Shown here: positions 32,277 to 43,610 of the stretch, piece by piece
Layout: each line of letters starts with the position of its first letter
Position numbering within the stretch: position 1 is the stretch's first letter
Origin: Prostheceraeus crozeri
Taxonomy: Eukaryota; Platyhelminthes; Polycladida; Euryleptidae
Reading direction: 5' to 3'
Length of the DNA: 64,000 nt
Assembly: GCA_907163375.1 (NCBI GenBank)
Contig: CAJQUW010001409.1
Location: 1,116,001 to 1,180,000 of the forward strand
Made by a program: the position numbers and the translations under genes
The notes under the pieces: model-generated
Database searches by the model: none
Told to the model about the DNA's origin: nothing
What the model saw: the letters and a program-made list of their open reading frames with translations, nothing else

Positions 32277-33536
32277 CTATAGATAGGTATTATACGAATC
32301 AGAATTCAAAACTTCAGTGGTTACCTCATAAGAATATGATTGGTGTTTATCCTTTTCATCCTCAAAGCCCTTCTTATCGGTGCTCGAGTTCACGACACCT
32401 AAATTGTGAGTTACATTTTGGGCTAACGCAGCGATCGCCGATCTCTTTCTGTGAGGCTCTTGATGACGCTCATAGCGCGAAATTCCATCGTGTAAGTGTT
32501 GATGACCAGGTAGTTTACTAAACCAGGAATGTTCAATGCATGAACCGCAGATTATTGATAAAAAGCGCCAGCGGAACATTGATAAAAATGCGAAGTACAG
32601 ATAAAAGTTCACAGCATAGTTTATGTCTTTGATGGAAGAAAATAAGCGAGACAAGTGCTTATAAGTTGCATTCCCTGTGGTATCTAGAAGTCGAAGATAC
32701 ATTATCACCACCAATGGCAAATTCAGAAAAAAGAACATCGTTGAAACTACAAAATGACCGACAACACGACCCATTTCCATTCGATTTTCTTTAGGATTTG
32801 ACAATAGTTTTCGTCTAGCTTTGTATATATAGAAGAGTTTCCCGACGATTATGCCATTCAATACAAGAATTGTCAGTATTGATAAAGAAAACACAACAAT
32901 AACTTTAAGTAACAGTGCAAATTTTGAAATTGTATCGTCGCCCGGTGTCTCACACTTGACATTATCAACGCCGTGGGTAGTATTGTCAACAAGCTGATTG
33001 CCTATCAACATAGGAAGGTTTATGCAAATACTGATGGATAAAGTAACACAACATATAACTATGGCTGACCGCAAGTAATGCTCAGAGTAGTATTTCACTG
33101 GGTTACATATTGTCAAAACGCGATCGAATGAAAAGCAGATCAGAAGGTAAGACGAACTGAAATATGCAACGTTGGGAATGTACTCCATGAATTTGCACAT
33201 GGGCGTCGATAACGTATCAAATTTGAAAGACGTATCATTTGTAAGATACAGCAGACCACGACCAAGGAAATCATCCATGAAACTGTTTACTATCAGTGCC
33301 GTAGTATCGCTAAACGCAAGAAAAATAGAGTAAACGGTAAATCGGGTCTTCCTTTTTTCACTAAGAAAAACGATCACAACTAAAATGTTACCAATCACTC
33401 CTAATAGCACAACAAGAGGGGATACATAAGCCCTGTAGACATAGACCGACAACTCAGTCACGTCTATTCCCCTAAACATCGGCGTCGATGGTGATCCACT
33501 GTCACTCACTGGTAGTTTATAGCTGCTGTTGTCCAT
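32277..33536 (-). CDS. Class A (rhodopsin-like) G-protein-coupled receptor, probably a neuropeptide receptor
   Basis: This 419-residue seven-helix receptor sits in one exon. TM1 holds GN at 49-50, TM2 LAFSD with Asp77, and Cys114 begins TM3. The TM3 end is DRV (138-140) where DRY is usual. Cys195 in loop 2 would pair with Cys114. TM6 shows FFFLNLP (268-274), and TM7 ends NFYLY (310-314) in place of NPxxY. TM4 lacks the usual Trp. N-glycosylation sites stand at Asn3 and Asn100 outside, and in NNTT of loop 2. Cys330 and Cys333 could be lipid-modified. The pattern recalls invertebrate FMRFamide-type receptors. The ligand is unknown. It looks intact and is the clearest host gene here. Confidence 0.85.
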   Translation of the reverse strand: MDNSSYKLPVSDSGSPSTPMFRGIDVTELSVYVYRAYVSPLVVLLGVIGNILVVIVFLSEKRKTRFTVYSIFLAFSDTTALIVNSFMDDFLGRGLLYLTNDTSFKFDTLSTPMCKFMEYIPNVAYFSSSYLLICFSFDRVLTICNPVKYYSEHYLRSAIVICCVTLSISICINLPMLIGNQLVDNTTHGVDNVKCETPGDDTISKFALLLKVIVVFSLSILTILVLNGIIVGKLFYIYKARRKLLSNPKENRMEMGRVVGHFVVSTMFFFLNLPLVVIMYLRLLDTTGNATYKHLSRLFSSIKDINYAVNFYLYFAFLSMFRWRFLSIICGSCIEHSWFSKLPGHQHLHDGISRYERHQEPHRKRSAIAALAQNVTHNLGVVNSSTDKKGFEDEKDKHQSYSYEVTTEVLNSDSYNTYL

Positions 33537-34947
33537 CGCAAATACGTGTCCGATTAAAATTCAGAGAGGGACCAGATTCGACCTTTTCAATGCGCACTCA
33601 AATATTTTGCAAGAACTTTTGAAATATTTAATACCGATTCGGTTATTCTCAAGGAATTGCGCGGTATTTCGAAGCTGCACGTAGACACCACAGGATTTCC
33701 ATAAAGTGTTTATTTCAGCAAATAGCGACAATTTTTGTCAAGATTTATCAGGAATGCCAACAAGATTAAAGTTGATTTACTCTGCCGCATCCGTTATAGC
33801 GTGCACCTCTAAGCACGTTTAACAATAGCGCCGTTCATGTTCACAATCATTTTGCGGCACAATCGCGACTGAATAAGAATTGAATTAGTAACGAGAATGT
33901 CGTCCTCTGGAGGTTAGAGGAGTATGTTTGCTGATTGGACAATCAATAGTCCATACAGACAGAAGAGATACGTAAGTCAAATAGAGATTCTCTGCCACAA
34001 GCGATGCCTGCATGAAAATGGCCGGAAATCTTTGACATTCGTATTGAGATTGCCACAACATGTGATATGTGTGCTGTGTGGATGAGCGAACATTCCATGT
34101 GCATGTTGACTCGATAATCATAGCCTTCAGGAATATTTAATTGCAAGATGCTTGCTCAAATAATCCTGCAATTTATTAGGCCCCATTATGTGAAATTAAT
34201 AACAAAGCGTGAGCAGTGGGCGGACATCTGCTGCATACTAATCTTATCAGCTCACATAGGCATTTCTTCGGGCATGTCAAACGATCGCTGCAGATATCGT
34301 TGCGAGTATAGGCACACTCTGAGGCTGCATATCAGGCAGTGTTTTACTCCTAGTGGTTCAGGGGGGGGGGGCTCTGAAAGTTTATGTATCTCATCAGGCA
34401 ATGAGAAATTGTAATTCTTTATGTACAATATAAATGGGCCTCTACATATGACATGTCCCTGATCTGTTCATGAATACTTCAAAAACATGCCTATTTTAGG
34501 CCTATAATTTCGAGACGATAGAAATGTTTTTAAATTGTAGCCTTTAACTAATCACTTGTTACAGATGAATGATTACTTTACTGTCTGACAGTTATTTATT
34601 TGATGTCCACTGTAATTCACATCAATTAATTATCATTTTCATTATATTGCATCATTAATTGCATTCGCATGTACGCATGTGCACTTTCCCTGAATTCCTT
34701 GGTGCTTTTACATAATGTAGGAAAATAACTATTGTACTATAAAAGCTAATTTTTCTATAGATAGATTTTGCTTTGTCTTTAAGCGATTTAAAAGCAAAAG
34801 GCGATTTAAAAAGCGATCTTAAAAATTTAGAGCTGCATCCTGCATCTAGTGTATGATTTTAGTTAGGCCTATGTCTTCCATCATAGGGGGGAATTTTGAC
34901 ATTTAGGGGGGAAAGTTCCCCCCAAAACAGGGCTGCATAGAACACGA
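33537..34947. other. Gene-free stretch upstream of the receptor
   Basis: No coding region recognised. A run of ten G occurs at about 34361. TAGGCCTA occurs near 34497 and 34863. The promoter of the receptor gene should lie just above 33536, but I see no clear TATA box. Confidence 0.5.
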
Positions 34948-35716
34948 GGGATGCGGAGTCGGAGTACTATCAAATGATAGGACTCCGGACACCCGCCTAC
35001 AACTAGACCCGAAATATAATACAAGCAAATTATCTGTCCTCGTGAATAGCTGTCACTGTCAACTTTCTCCGTCAAACAAAAGTACAGAGACAGCAGTGCA
35101 TGCAAAGCTTGTAATAGTTGAGGGAATGAACTGTGATAGTGAAAAAAAGGATTGTCTTTTCACTCGGTGATTTAGCAGAGAAGACAAGCCTTCCAAGCCT
35201 CGATCACACCTACGCACCAAAGGTCACATCAAAGACAAAAATTAAATATTAGTTTGTTTGATAACATTACCTCATACCCTAGCGTCAATCGCGTGTGATG
35301 GCTCCTCCAAAGCGCATATTGAAATCGAAAGTGTACTCATATCTTTTGAAGAAGGATGGGGGATTTTCCTGCTTAGTAGAGACTGGAGAAAAACCGTGTG
35401 AAGCACACATCAACAAGATGGGAGGAGCCGAGTCGTATGCATCCAACTTAAAGCGACATTTGATAAACGTTCATCGAAAATGATTGATAAATGATACAGC
35501 AATGATCATTATAGATAGGTTCAGATAATTAAGCCTATAATGATCTATGATGTAGGTTACCAGTTTTTTTAAAAAACTAGGCTTTATATACTTGTCACCC
35601 GGAGTCGGAGTCGGAGTCCTATCAAAATGATAAGACTCCGCTTTCCTGCTGCATATCAAAGTTGTGTGCGGACCAAGCGTTCGGGTCCTACTCGCGGAGC
35701 CGCAAAGACGCATCCC
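34948..35716. mobile_element. Short GGAGTC-ended DNA transposon with BED-finger remnant
   Basis: The element starts GGGATGCG (34948) and ends CGCATCCC (35716). GGAGTC repeats lie near both ends (34956-34985, 35594-35640), partly as inverted palindromes around TATCAAATGATAGGACTCC. The left 235 bases match 7228-7542. Inside, 35295-35483 encodes a BED-type finger. No convincing 8-bp target duplication was seen, so the exact edges are approximate. It is probably a deletion derivative of an hAT element. Confidence 0.65.
35295..35483 (+). pseudogene. BED-type zinc finger fragment
   Basis: A 62-residue frame with FSCLVETGEKPCEAHI and then NLKRHLINVHRK. The Cys, Cys, His, His order and spacing are those of the BED finger that opens many hAT transposases. 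The catalytic part is absent, so it is a remnant, or a small stand-alone DNA-binding protein that could act on the element's own ends. Confidence 0.65.
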
Positions 35717-36956
35717 AAATCATAAACTGCAGTGAATGGCGAATATCTGAACAATCAAACAGGAACTTTACATTAATCATGGCTTACGTATAGCTGCAGA
35801 TGCAAAGTTTATGGTGAAATCAGGAATTCATGATGTCTATAAGTTGATCGTAATATAAATGGAAATCATAACATCGCATCACATCCTGGTTGATTATTTT
35901 CAATCTAAAAAATAACTGATAAAAAACAGCATTTAGCCCAGTGTAATAGGCTACAAAATTATCATGTCATCTTACCACAAGCCATGTTTTAACCTCTATT
36001 TTCAAATTTTGCCGATGACTTTCATAGAAATTTGAGTGTTTCATTACAATTAGGCATTCACAAAATAATAGCTTAAAGAAATCAAGAGCGAATTTGTCTA
36101 GCACAAAGCGATTGACTGTAGATCTGCCAACTATGTTTTTTATGAAAATGTGATGTTTAGACATGCTAGAACAAACCTTGTCTTAATTTGAAAACGGCTC
36201 GCTTGGAGCTCTGATGCATATCACTGAGTTACACATACCAGCAACCATACAATCCTGAATACCACAGTTTTGTGGCTACTATCCGGATACAGATGAACTT
36301 GAAACAAAAAGAGTAAAGCCCCTTCATGAGAGCATGAGGATGGCCTGCGAGAAAGACCTTGATTGATTTGGCTTTACAAAGCCTTTGTTGTAAGATGCTA
36401 AGTAACTTTATATATAAGAACGGTTTAAATTGCTTAAAAATATGAAAAGCGTGATGAAATAAATGAAGCTTTCTGGCAAGACCAGCATATACGAATAGCG
36501 ACAGATGGAAATCGAAATCTCGGATCATTTATTGGTGAAAGGAAAATAAATTTCGTGACTTGAAAGGTGAAGTAATGGACCGCAGAATTGAAAATATTGT
36601 CAAATATTGCAGCAACACAACCTCATGCGACATACTTATTGTGCTTCATTCTTGGGCTTCTTCATAGATACAGTTCTTCTTGAACATTACCTAACATATA
36701 TTCTCACTTGGAATTACCTGATGATGCTATAAATGATTTGTCAAAGCTTTTTTCCAAGGATATAACTTAAATGAAAGTGGCCAAAAAATTTTGTAACTCT
36801 CGCAAAATATGGTGGAATGAATTTGATTATTCTATATAAAAAATGTTTCGAAATTTATGAAATCTCATCTTGATCACAAAACAGTTGATGAAAAGACAAT
36901 TTACTAAGAAAATGGATATTCCACTAATGAGCAAATTATAAGCACATTAAAGTCCA
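35717..36956. other. Gene-free stretch
   Basis: AT-rich DNA without a gene, RNA or ordered repeat I can support. Confidence 0.5.
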
Positions 36957-37217
36957 CACTGTACACTGTAGGGCACTGACCTAGGCACGAAGCCGAAATT
37001 TCGTGCCAGTTAGCGTCTAGTTAGCGCCTTTCTAGTGCCTCGAGGCACCAGTAGGCGCTACTAAGCACTAATAGGCACCAAACCAAATGTTTGTTTATCC
37101 AATGAAATCGAAGGAAAAATCAATGGGCACGAACTCGGCACTATGAACTTCGTGCCTGCTCGTGCCTTGTGCTGGTTAGAATTGATGCCTAAACTTCGTG
37201 CCCTAGAGTTTACAGTG
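36957..37217. mobile_element. CACTGTA-ended MITE, copy 1
   Basis: About 260 bases starting CACTGTA and ending TACAGTG, with internal GGCACGAAG/CTTCGTGCC repeats in both orientations that would fold into a long hairpin. The copy at 45383-45649 is clearly similar in the opposite orientation. CAC-starting ends fit the CMC superfamily. No coding capacity. Target duplication not clear. Confidence 0.7.
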
Positions 37218-37964
37218 ATAAAAAGTCAAACGAAAAATAATGCTCAAAACGATCTCAAAGAACTCTAAACAAATTTGACAAACAAGGAAAACTGAGATGG
37301 ATAGAAGCTTCATCCGAAAATGGTTCATCGATATGGTTACGGCAGCACATCAAAAGCAATGGTTTTTCCTTGAAAAACAGTTTTTGGGATGCTTTAAGAA
37401 TTCGTCATCATATACCATTATAAAGAATGCCAATTGAATGTGTCTGTGGTCATGCATTTGATGTACAGCATGCCTTGTCAAAGAGCGTCGTCATTTCAAA
37501 AAAGCACAACATGGGCACAATCATGGTTAGGGATATATAGATAGAGTGTCGACTCAAAAAAGTATTTGTATACAGTGAAAATTTTTATATCACAAGATTC
37601 AGTTTTTTGCGGAGATTACGTTCCGTGGTCCAAAAAATTATTTGAGTAGTTTTAAAAAAGTCAAAATTTCGCCAATTTTTATACTACCGAGATGACTCTC
37701 CTATATAAGTAGTATGAAACAAGTTGGAAATCAACAGGAATGAATATTTGCTAATAAGCATCCTAACTAAGCGGAAATTGAGCTGATTACCGAAGGAATT
37801 TCATGATCCGTGTTATAATGGAAGTCTTCATGAAGAAGTCGCGATCTTATTCGTGTTTTCTTGACTGAATTTCAAGTTTTTAATTCAATTTTCACCACCA
37901 TGATTTCATGATTCACTAAATTCATGTATCATTTCTTGAAATTAAATAGGGATGCGGACCCATT
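37218..37964. other. Gene-free spacer
   Basis: No gene or repeat identified between the MITE and the outer palindrome arm. Confidence 0.45.
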
Positions 37965-38402
37965 TACATCTTTCATAGTTAATTGAAATCATTGTCTTTG
38001 ATTATGTGATTTTGCTCTGCAAGTGGCAGGTTGCCTGTGGCATGATCACGCTTAAGAAAATACTCTTGAGGTTGAGCATGAAAGTAATAGGAACCCATCG
38101 AATTGCTAATGTAACAAACATTAAATCTCCAAGGCTGTCATGACACGGACGATCTGCAAAATACGTGTAATATCATTTCCTTCTGCTTTATGCTATCATG
38201 ATCATTCAATTCTGCTGTAATTTCTTCAAAACTGCAAAAACTTGCATATCTCACATTTGGAAACAATTCCGACTGTATCCCCCTTGAGCTCATTAAATAA
38301 AATCGAAAGTGTATACGCATTGGGGATCTAATGAATGCGGAGTTACCACTCTACCTAGTATACTTACTCTATGGGCACAATGTAGTTAGATCTAACTTCT
38401 GG
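37965..38402. repeat. Left arm of an old diverged palindrome
   Basis: This arm is inverted and diverged relative to about 43246-43610. Shared words include TGCATATCTCACATT, AAAATCGAAA, ATTGGGGAT and CATGACACG. The arms differ far more than the 677-bp repeats of the transposon between them, so they are older. The last four bases, CTGG (38399-38402), are the transposon's target duplication. Confidence 0.75.
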
Positions 38403-39079
38403 CACGGTGGGACGATAGGGTCATCTTTTGAAAAAAAAATGTACAAGCAATCTGTTGACACTTTTGGATAGACAATTATCAACCCTTTCAGGAAATGTAA
38501 ATTTCAAAATCTTTCATCGGCATCTTTTCTTGCAAAGTTAAAAAATGTAAATATACTACTTATAAAATTTGCTGATCGGATAGTGACACTCTTATCAATC
38601 CATGCGAGTAAGAAAAAAATGTACAAGTACAAATCTATGGTCACTCGATAGACAGAGATCAGGGCTACAATTTGAGACTAGTTTTAAGAAATTCCATCGA
38701 TATCCGCATGAATAGTGCTATAGTATGTGCCAAAAGTACTACTTCTTAGTAGTAAGTAGTATGTGTCAGTCACTGTCAGGTAATTTTGAAAAATTGTACA
38801 AACTTCTGCTTGATGTCATTGTGAAGATCACATCATTTGCATCGTTTTAGTGGTAGTTTCATCAAAATTGATCGATATCTTCATTAGCAGCAACACTTTT
38901 AAAATGAGTATGTCATGTGAAAAGGACGGCAAATTCTAGCAATTGCGTTTAATATATTAGCATCTCATAGGCAATAGCTTGCCATGTATGTTAAATAAAC
39001 ATGTCAAATGATATATCAATCGATTCGTCTTGTTGAGACGAAGAATTTTAGAGCAATTAGGGCGACAGATTTTCAAATT
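38403..39079. repeat. Left terminal inverted repeat
   Basis: A 677-base arm, nearly identical to the complement of 42569-43245. The last shared word is GGCGACAGATTTTCAAATT. It contains TACTACTT/AAGTAGTA palindromic words near 38739-38762. These long arms may hold transposase-binding sites. Confidence 0.9.
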
Positions 39080-39202
39080 CAAACATGTTATAATGTTGCA
39101 GATTGATTCTCCACTAATTTCTATGGGTTTTGCTAAATCAAGTTATGTAGGCATTTACATGTATGTAGTGAGTTTTACCTGTTAGGATTTTTTTACTCTC
39201 CC

Positions 39203-39254
39203 ATGCCCCACCCAGCGCACATGGCCAAACTAGCCGAAGCTAGGGGTGGGGCAT
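39203..39254. repeat. Hairpin flanked by short direct repeats
   Basis: ATGCCCCACCC (39203-39213) and GGGTGGGGCAT (39244-39254) form a perfect 11-bp stem. GTTAGGAT at 39181-39188 recurs at 39261-39268, so the hairpin may be a small insertion with a target duplication, lying between the left arm and the transposase gene. Confidence 0.65.
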
Positions 39255-39703
39255 AGGGGTGTTAGGATCTATTTATCGACCAGGAGATTGAGCATTATGC
39301 TGTGAGTGGACAAAACATAAATGTATGATATCAGCATCGAGGTAGCACCAGGTTATAATGTATCCCTCTACACCTCGTATTTCCATCAATTGTGACTAGG
39401 AGACCAACACGTTCATGTATATAGATTCAAATTTGATTGTAGAGAAGAAAACTGCAAGTGAACAATAGGATTTGTTTCTTTACTAAATGGTGCCTGCACA
39501 GAAATGAAGATAACACAGATTCCAAAAAGTTCAAATATGCACAAAAGGTGGAAACGTAAGGTCCGCTGCAATCAATTTCGCTGAATTAAATCCGTTATAA
39601 AATATTTATGAAATCCGCTATAAAATATCCGTTATGAAATATTTACATGTTTTGTCTCGTAAAAGTATGTACACAACATTCAAATACATGTACCTGTATG
39701 TAC

Positions 39704-41730
39704 TTATAAATGCTGAGCATTGTATGACGAGACAGCTCTCAATAAATGAGATCCAAAAGAAGGGTGAGATTTGTTCACCTTGTATTTCTCCCAGTGTGAA
39801 TCAAAATCGTGGTGAACAGACTCGGAAGCCTGTTCGCTATAAAATCCAAGTCCTCGGCCGAATCTTTCGCAAAATTCTTCAACGTGAAAAATCACAATGT
39901 GCACTTTAGGAGTAATTCGAATTCCCCCTAACTTCATGTAGGCATCATGAAAGCTTCGGATGTGACTTTGATAACCACTGTCTAGCGTGAGACCGAAACA
40001 GCTATCGACAACTTTTTGAAAAGATTCGAAGGCTTCTATGTACGGTTTGCATACTTCCTCGTCTGATGCCAATACTTGCAGTTTGCTGATGTTGTTCAAC
40101 ATCTTTTTGGCAGAATTTCCTGTGAATGATCCACCATGATAGAATTCTCTGTCTACATGAATCTCTGAGAGCCAGCGTGCAGCATCGCTCCACACATTCA
40201 ACAGCTCCGTGAATAGTTTTGTCACAATCCCGATCAACAGATGTAATTCGGGGGGTGGGAAAATTTCCACCACGGTGGTGTCATCTGGAAACCGAAGGAT
40301 TGGCAGGTGCAAGGAATTTCCAAATTGTTTTGCTTTATTTGAGCACTGTCCAGAATGATAAAAATTCCAGAAGTTACTACGCAGCGATCCGAAAGTCCGA
40401 GAAGTTCCCTTCTGATCCAGCTTTTGCTTTTCTGTGTCACACCATCCGCAGGATGATTTGAACCATGCCCCATCAAACCTAGCAGGATGTTGGTCAACTT
40501 CAAGTCACTCGCGATCATCACAGGATGTGGTATGGACTGCAGTTTTGAGTTAATATCGAGGGAAGTGCATATAGTCAATAGGTTACGGAAATTTTCCTGA
40601 ACATCGTGTACGATGGCTAAAATCAAAATTTTCTTGACGCCACTGTCTTTAAACACCTTCCTTTTTGTCGTCGTATCATGTTCTGATGAGTCTTCAGAAG
40701 TAGTTTGTATATTCAAGCAAATCTTGAGGAAATTTCGTCCACCATCAATCCCAATTCTGAGAAGAATGTCTTTATCCTCGACACCACGCTGACGAATCAC
40801 GTGATTTAGCAAGTCAGATAGTTTCACACATTGAATTAAATCTTTGCTTGACATTGCTGCCTCATTGTTTCTGCTGAAATTTAGATTCTGAACTGTAAAA
40901 TGTTCATCGAGTTGATGGGATCTTTCAAACAAGACTTGCCGACTTCCAATTTCAACTGAACTTCTCCTACCAGTCGCAGCTCTAATTCGTGTTGCCAAAT
41001 CTCTTGTCTTGTTGGTGCTGAGACTCAGGCTATTTTGAATATCCCCTAGATCTGTTGCGCTTATAACTTGATTCTGTGTTTCTTCATCATTTCTTTTCGG
41101 TGACGTTAGGGTCACCAAAAGTGGTCTCCCTGTTGTTTGAGATAACATTGGTGATGGAGATGTTTGCATTTTCTCTTTGATTATTCTGCTTGCTAGATGG
41201 TCTTTTGATTGTTGCGGTGAGTTATCAACAAACTTTTTCAAATTATCAGTTTTGGAGGTTTGTGTGCAACTGTGAGAGACCCCTCTCGCAATATGACTCA
41301 AACAAAGATTACAAACTTTTATAGGGCAGCGTTTCTCTGGTTGATGGTTCGTTGGTCGGCCGACAGAGGGTCGTTTCTGTACATGTACATCACAAGGAGA
41401 TTGGAATGTTGATCGTCCTATTTCACAGACAGTACAATCGCATGACTCTTGACTACGAGTAGTGGGTTTCAAAGGCTTGAGATTAGCCGAGTCAAAAACT
41501 TGTATTTTTCGTCTGAAGCAACCTCTTCTGTACTCATGTAATACTGTGAAACACGTTTGGCAAACAACACTGGGCAGTCGCGGGTCATTTGCATCATATT
41601 CTTCAAGAACATGTTCTTTAATTGTATCATGAATCACACTTGATATTCCTCGCATGGACTTCGCTTTTTGCATACATAATAGACAAACCACCTTCCTATT
41701 ATCTTCATGACTTCGTTTTTCGTAAGGCAT
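39704..41730 (-). pseudogene. Chapaev-like transposase with Cys-rich RAG1-N-like region, one frameshift
   Basis: About 630 codons. The N-terminus carries CLLC (16-19), CQTC (57-60), CDCTVC (97-102) and CNLC (140-143) plus His residues, similar in style to the RAG1 N-terminal region and to N-RAG-TP proteins of molluscs (Panchin and Moroz). The DDE core shows IGIDGGRNF (Asp329), ASDLKLTNILLGLMGHGSNHP (Asp409), and SEQASESVHHDF with the likely catalytic Glu. After GHGSNHP at about codon 427 the frame shifts by one. The next frame continues as WCDTEK and on to the C-terminal part. Otherwise it looks fresh. A CAG acceptor directly before the start suggests an upstream exon. Confidence 0.75.
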
Positions 41731-41844
41731 TTTCCATCTGAAAAACAGAAAACAAGTTATGAGGTACTACGCATTAGTAAAAGTTAGTAGTAGAGTCTGA
41801 GCAGAATCAGGTTGACCTTAATTTTTAAAGGTAAGTGATGCAAA

Positions 41845-41910
41845 GTGGCACAGCTGTGAGGCTAAGGCGCAAATGAATAAGGAACCCAATGACGTAGGTT
41901 CGATTCGCAG
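41845..41910 (+). other. Weak tRNA-like stretch inside the transposon
   Basis: TGGCACAGCTG (A-box-like, 41846-41856) and GGTTCGATTCG (B-box-like, 41897-41907) lie 40 bases apart, with AAGGCGC between, as in Leu/Ser tRNA genes. The acceptor and T stems do not pair well, so it is at best a decayed tRNA-derived SINE head. Confidence 0.25.
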
Positions 41911-42568
41911 TATTTTTCATTTTATTTCTCAGTAATTATCAGACAAATTTTGCTTTAATGATGAAATCGAATATCTGAAGGAAGCAACCATGTAAATTGC
42001 CTACACATATTATTAATTTCTCAATATTAAATCTCCATTTGATAGGTAAGCTTAGTAAAAACCACTTCTGCTAATTCATAGTTATGTGTGAGATTGGTTT
42101 ACTAATTAGTTCGTTATCAAACATTGTCCTTAAATATCTCGCAATCCCCATTAGCCTATGCTTGCACATACATGTATTTTCCGACATATTTGTGAAAATC
42201 TTATGTACTCACCGATTGCTAAGAGCTGTCAGATTCTGATCAATAAAACTTTCAGAAAGATTTCAAGATAATAAAAGAGCTTGTCGTGAAAAGCTGAAGT
42301 AGTTTCACTCGTTCGAATTTAAATAGTTAAGCATTTAAACAAAACATCGTCAAAAAACAGTTTTCATAAAAAAGACGAAGTATACATGTATATTAGCTTA
42401 CATTGTTTCGAAAAACTGAACTGCTAGCTAGATAACACTGACATTACAGTGTAGTAGCTACTTCTCCAGAGTGATGGCGTAAACACGTAGAGAAATGTCT
42501 GATATAGCATAAAATTAACTTAAAAAATTTGTGCTGAAATAAGTTTCGAAGTTATCTCAATGAATCCT

Positions 42569-43245
42569 AATTTGAAAATCTGTCGCCATAATTGCTCTAA
42601 AATTCTTCGTCTCAACAAGACGAATCGATTGATATATCATTTGACATGTTTATTTAACATACATGGCAAGTTATTGCCTATAAGATGCTAATATATTAAA
42701 CGCAATTGCTAGAATTTGCCGTCCTTTTCACATGACATACTCATTTTAAAAGTGTTGCTGCTAATGAAGATATCGATTAATTTTGATGAAACTACCACTA
42801 AAACGATGCAAATGATGTGATCTTCACAATGACATCAAGCAGAAGTTTGTACAATTTTTCAAAATTACCTGACAGTGACTGACACATACTACTTACTACT
42901 AAGAAGTAGTACTTTTGGCACATACTATAGCACTATTCATGCGGATATCGATGGAATTTCTTAAAACTAGTCTCAAATTGTAGCCCTGATCTCTGTCTAT
43001 CGAGTGACCATAGATTTGTACTTGTACATTTTTTTCTTACTCGCATGGATTGATAAGAGTGTCACTATCCGATCAGCAAATTTTATAAGTAGTATATTTA
43101 CATTTTTTAACTTTGCAAGAAAAGATGCCGATGAAAGATTTTGAAATTTACATTTCCTGAAAGGGTTGATAATTGTCTATCCAAAAGTGTCAACAGATTG
43201 CTTGTACATTTTTTTTTCAAAAGATGACCCTATCGTCCCACCGTG
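42569..43245. repeat. Right terminal inverted repeat
   Basis: The partner of 38403-39079. It ends CCACCGTG at 43238-43245, followed by the target copy CTGG. Confidence 0.9.
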
Positions 43246-43610
43246 CTGGAATTTTAAGTGAAGTGTGCCATGTTATTATATAGAGTAGCAACATAGCATT
43301 AGTTAAATCCCCAATGTGCAGTTTCGATTTTATTGAATGAACTCGAGTTGAGATTCAGTTGGCCTACCGAATGTGAGATATGCAAATTTCCACACTTTTT
43401 GAGGAATTTATACGGATTTGACTGATTATTATAGCAATACAGAAGGAAGAATAGAACTTTCCATATCTTTCGTGTCATGGCAACCTTATGGAGGTAATGC
43501 TTGCTAAATTAACAATTCGATGTCTACCAATGTCCGTTTGACGTTACCCTCAAAATTGTGTCCCGATGAGGTTTAATAATGATGATTTCAAATAGAGTAC
43601 ATGTCAATTA
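43246..43610. repeat. Right arm of the old palindrome
   Basis: The inverted, diverged partner of 37965-38402. The palindrome centre falls within about ten bases of the CTGG target, so removing the transposon would restore an imperfect hairpin roughly 800 bases long. Confidence 0.75.

Larger units (their letters stand above)
38403..43245 (-). mobile_element. CMC/Chapaev-like DNA transposon with RAG1-N-like transposase
   Basis: A 4843-bp element that begins CACGGTGGGACGATAGGG and ends with its complement. Terminal inverted repeats of about 677 bases each (38403-39079 and 42569-43245) differ at only a few positions by eye. CTGG flanks both ends (38399-38402, 43246-43249), a 4-bp target duplication as known for Chapaev. 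The CAC start is shared by CMC elements, Transib and RAG signal sequences. One gene is coded on the minus strand. High arm identity indicates recent insertion. Confidence 0.85.

Noticed and set aside
35967-36528. Minus-strand frames of 65 and 99 codons
   Set aside because: Isolated, AT-biased, no similarity or neighbours that suggest coding.
38403-43245. Assignment to Transib/ProtoRAG proper
   Set aside because: The CAC end fits, but the target duplication is 4 bp (CTGG), not 5 bp, the end differs from CACWATG, and the core signature SEQASESVHH looks more like Chapaev. No RAG2-like gene is present.
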